A stretch of 64,000 nucleotides of DNA from Liopterus haemorrhoidalis. Taxonomy: Eukaryota; Arthropoda; Insecta; Coleoptera; Dytiscidae. The position numbers and the translations under genes were made by a program. This document shows, one piece after another, positions 63,002 to 64,000 of the stretch. The stretch is taken from the NCBI GenBank assembly GCA_963971575.1, contig OZ020616.1:30980306-31044305 (forward strand), in the 5' to 3' direction. Every line of letters starts with the position of its first letter. Within the stretch, counting starts at the first letter, position 1. The notes under the pieces were generated by a model. It made no database searches. It was not told where the DNA came from and was given only the letters and a program-made list of their open reading frames with translations.

Positions 63002-64000
63002 TTAATTTAAAATAAATATTCCATTTCTGATGCCCTCGTCGTATGCAAGTTTATCTCCTTTTTGATCCATGAAGCTAACTTCAAGTATTGGTTTAGTTTT
63101 CTTAATACATACTACGACATTTTTATCTAGTAACATATTTATCATACGTTCAGTGGCCTCTTGATCAGTGAGATCTTTTGATTTCCTAATACCATGTATT
63201 TTACATTTAAACTGATTAACAGGGTATTCGCCCCATTCAGGTCGCAACTGTCTCAGGTTCTTTTTGTGTACATTATCTAAATTGCCATAGTCAACAAACA
63301 GTACTTGAACATGTTCAGTCTCTTCTAACAAATCGGTAGAATAGATTTCTGCTCTGTACCACCTATTATCAACAGCATATTTAGTGCAGCAAGCTTGCCC
63401 AACTGTTGGATCGAATATATTTGTTTGACTTGCAGCGTTTTCATTAATATCCTTTTCTAAAATTGCAAACTGCTCAGCGGTAGCAATAATCGCAGCACTA
63501 TTAAAACTGCATTCAATAATAACAGTATCGTAATTCAATATGTTGATTATACTGCACTCAAATGTTTTTATATTTTCAGGTATCTCTATGTAATTGTACA
63601 ACACTTCGTAAAGCTGATCCTGATTAGCCATTGTTACCCAGTCATTTATCCCAGCAATTGTATTTTTCTCGCCACAATCACTATCATGAATACTGTCTTC
63701 ATTTAACCCAGAAATTGAATCTTTCTCGCCACAATCACTATCATGAATACTGCCTTCAATTAACACATCAGAGTCATTATCTTCGATTATAGTTCCTTTG
63801 ATTTCCGATCGTTCTTCCTTATTCCAATCCGATGACATGACTTGAATGTTGATGTTAATTTTCTCATAAGTTATCATCACATTAACGGGTTCGTTTTCCA
63901 CCTGTCTTCCAACGATCTCAACATCAACAGTTTTATCAACAATAGTTCCATGTAATTTATCCAATAAGGGTACTGGCCATTTACCATTACTGGTTTTAGG
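63002..64000 (-). CDS. Tudor-domain protein, C-terminal part (3' end of gene, runs off window)
   Basis: Open from the window edge to TAA at 63002, about 332 residues; no start here. Family role: Tudor domains bind methylated arginines or lysines, and extended Tudor proteins organise germ granules and piRNA factors. The C-terminal extended Tudor domain has DPTVGQACCTKYAVDNRWYR, VQVLFVDYGNLD (the aromatic and VDYGN core of the cage) and FKCKIHGI. Upstream is a related beta-barrel-like stretch (residues about 30-70 of the visible part), then an acidic linker with a 19-residue tandem duplication (SIHDSDCGEK...). Which Tudor family member it is cannot be told from this end. Looks intact. Confidence 0.88.
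   Translation of the reverse strand, partial: PKTSNGKWPVPLLDKLHGTIVDKTVDVEIVGRQVENEPVNVMITYEKININIQVMSSDWNKEERSEIKGTIIEDNDSDVLIEGSIHDSDCGEKDSISGLNEDSIHDSDCGEKNTIAGINDWVTMANQDQLYEVLYNYIEIPENIKTFECSIINILNYDTVIIECSFNSAAIIATAEQFAILEKDINENAASQTNIFDPTVGQACCTKYAVDNRWYRAEIYSTDLLEETEHVQVLFVDYGNLDNVHKKNLRQLRPEWGEYPVNQFKCKIHGIRKSKDLTDQEATERMINMLLDKNVVVCIKKTKPILEVSFMDQKGDKLAYDEGIRNGIFILN

Overview
This is an AT-rich piece of an animal nuclear genome, almost certainly an insect and possibly a beetle (inference from the repeat types; no single marker proves the order). It has spliced genes with GT-AG introns, Jockey-, RTE- and CR1-like LINEs, many hAT, Tc1/mariner and PIF/Harbinger elements, and tRNA-derived SINEs. 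There is nothing bacterial in it: no operons, CRISPR array, rRNA or intact tRNA gene.

Two host genes are present, both on the minus strand. The first, complete within the window (8738-42883), is Pwp2 (UTP1), a WD40 protein of the UTPB part of the small-subunit processome. I resolved 16 coding exons with consensus splice sites. They total 2769 nt and close in one frame as 922 residues, very near the usual family length of about 920. Introns are either 63-84 bp or 0.3-6.5 kb, and most of the long ones are filled with transposons. A perfect CACGTG E-box lies 52 bp upstream of the ATG. The second gene (63002-64000) is the 3' end of a Tudor-domain protein that runs off the right edge of the window.

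The remainder is mobile DNA, much of it nested. 1-8.7 kb: MITEs, a foldback element, Harbinger and hAT derivatives, a minisatellite and a LINE relic. 8.7-43 kb: Pwp2 introns with LINE tails, hAT elements with 8-bp target duplications, a Tc1 inside a mariner, a four-level nest at 18299-19805, and a foldback with tRNA-like promoter boxes in both arms. 43-63 kb: a second nest just upstream of Pwp2, repeated copies of a 400-bp TA-flanked MITE, a THAP-domain relic, three copies of a long unclassified repeat, and a full-length Jockey-type LINE (53976-59229) with an 11-bp target duplication. That LINE is interrupted at its ORF1/ORF2 junction by a 1.1-kb Harbinger derivative with a TTA duplication.

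The target duplications and empty-site comparisons give a relative insertion order for many elements. The Tudor protein may belong to the germline small-RNA machinery that silences such elements, but this is inference from family membership only.
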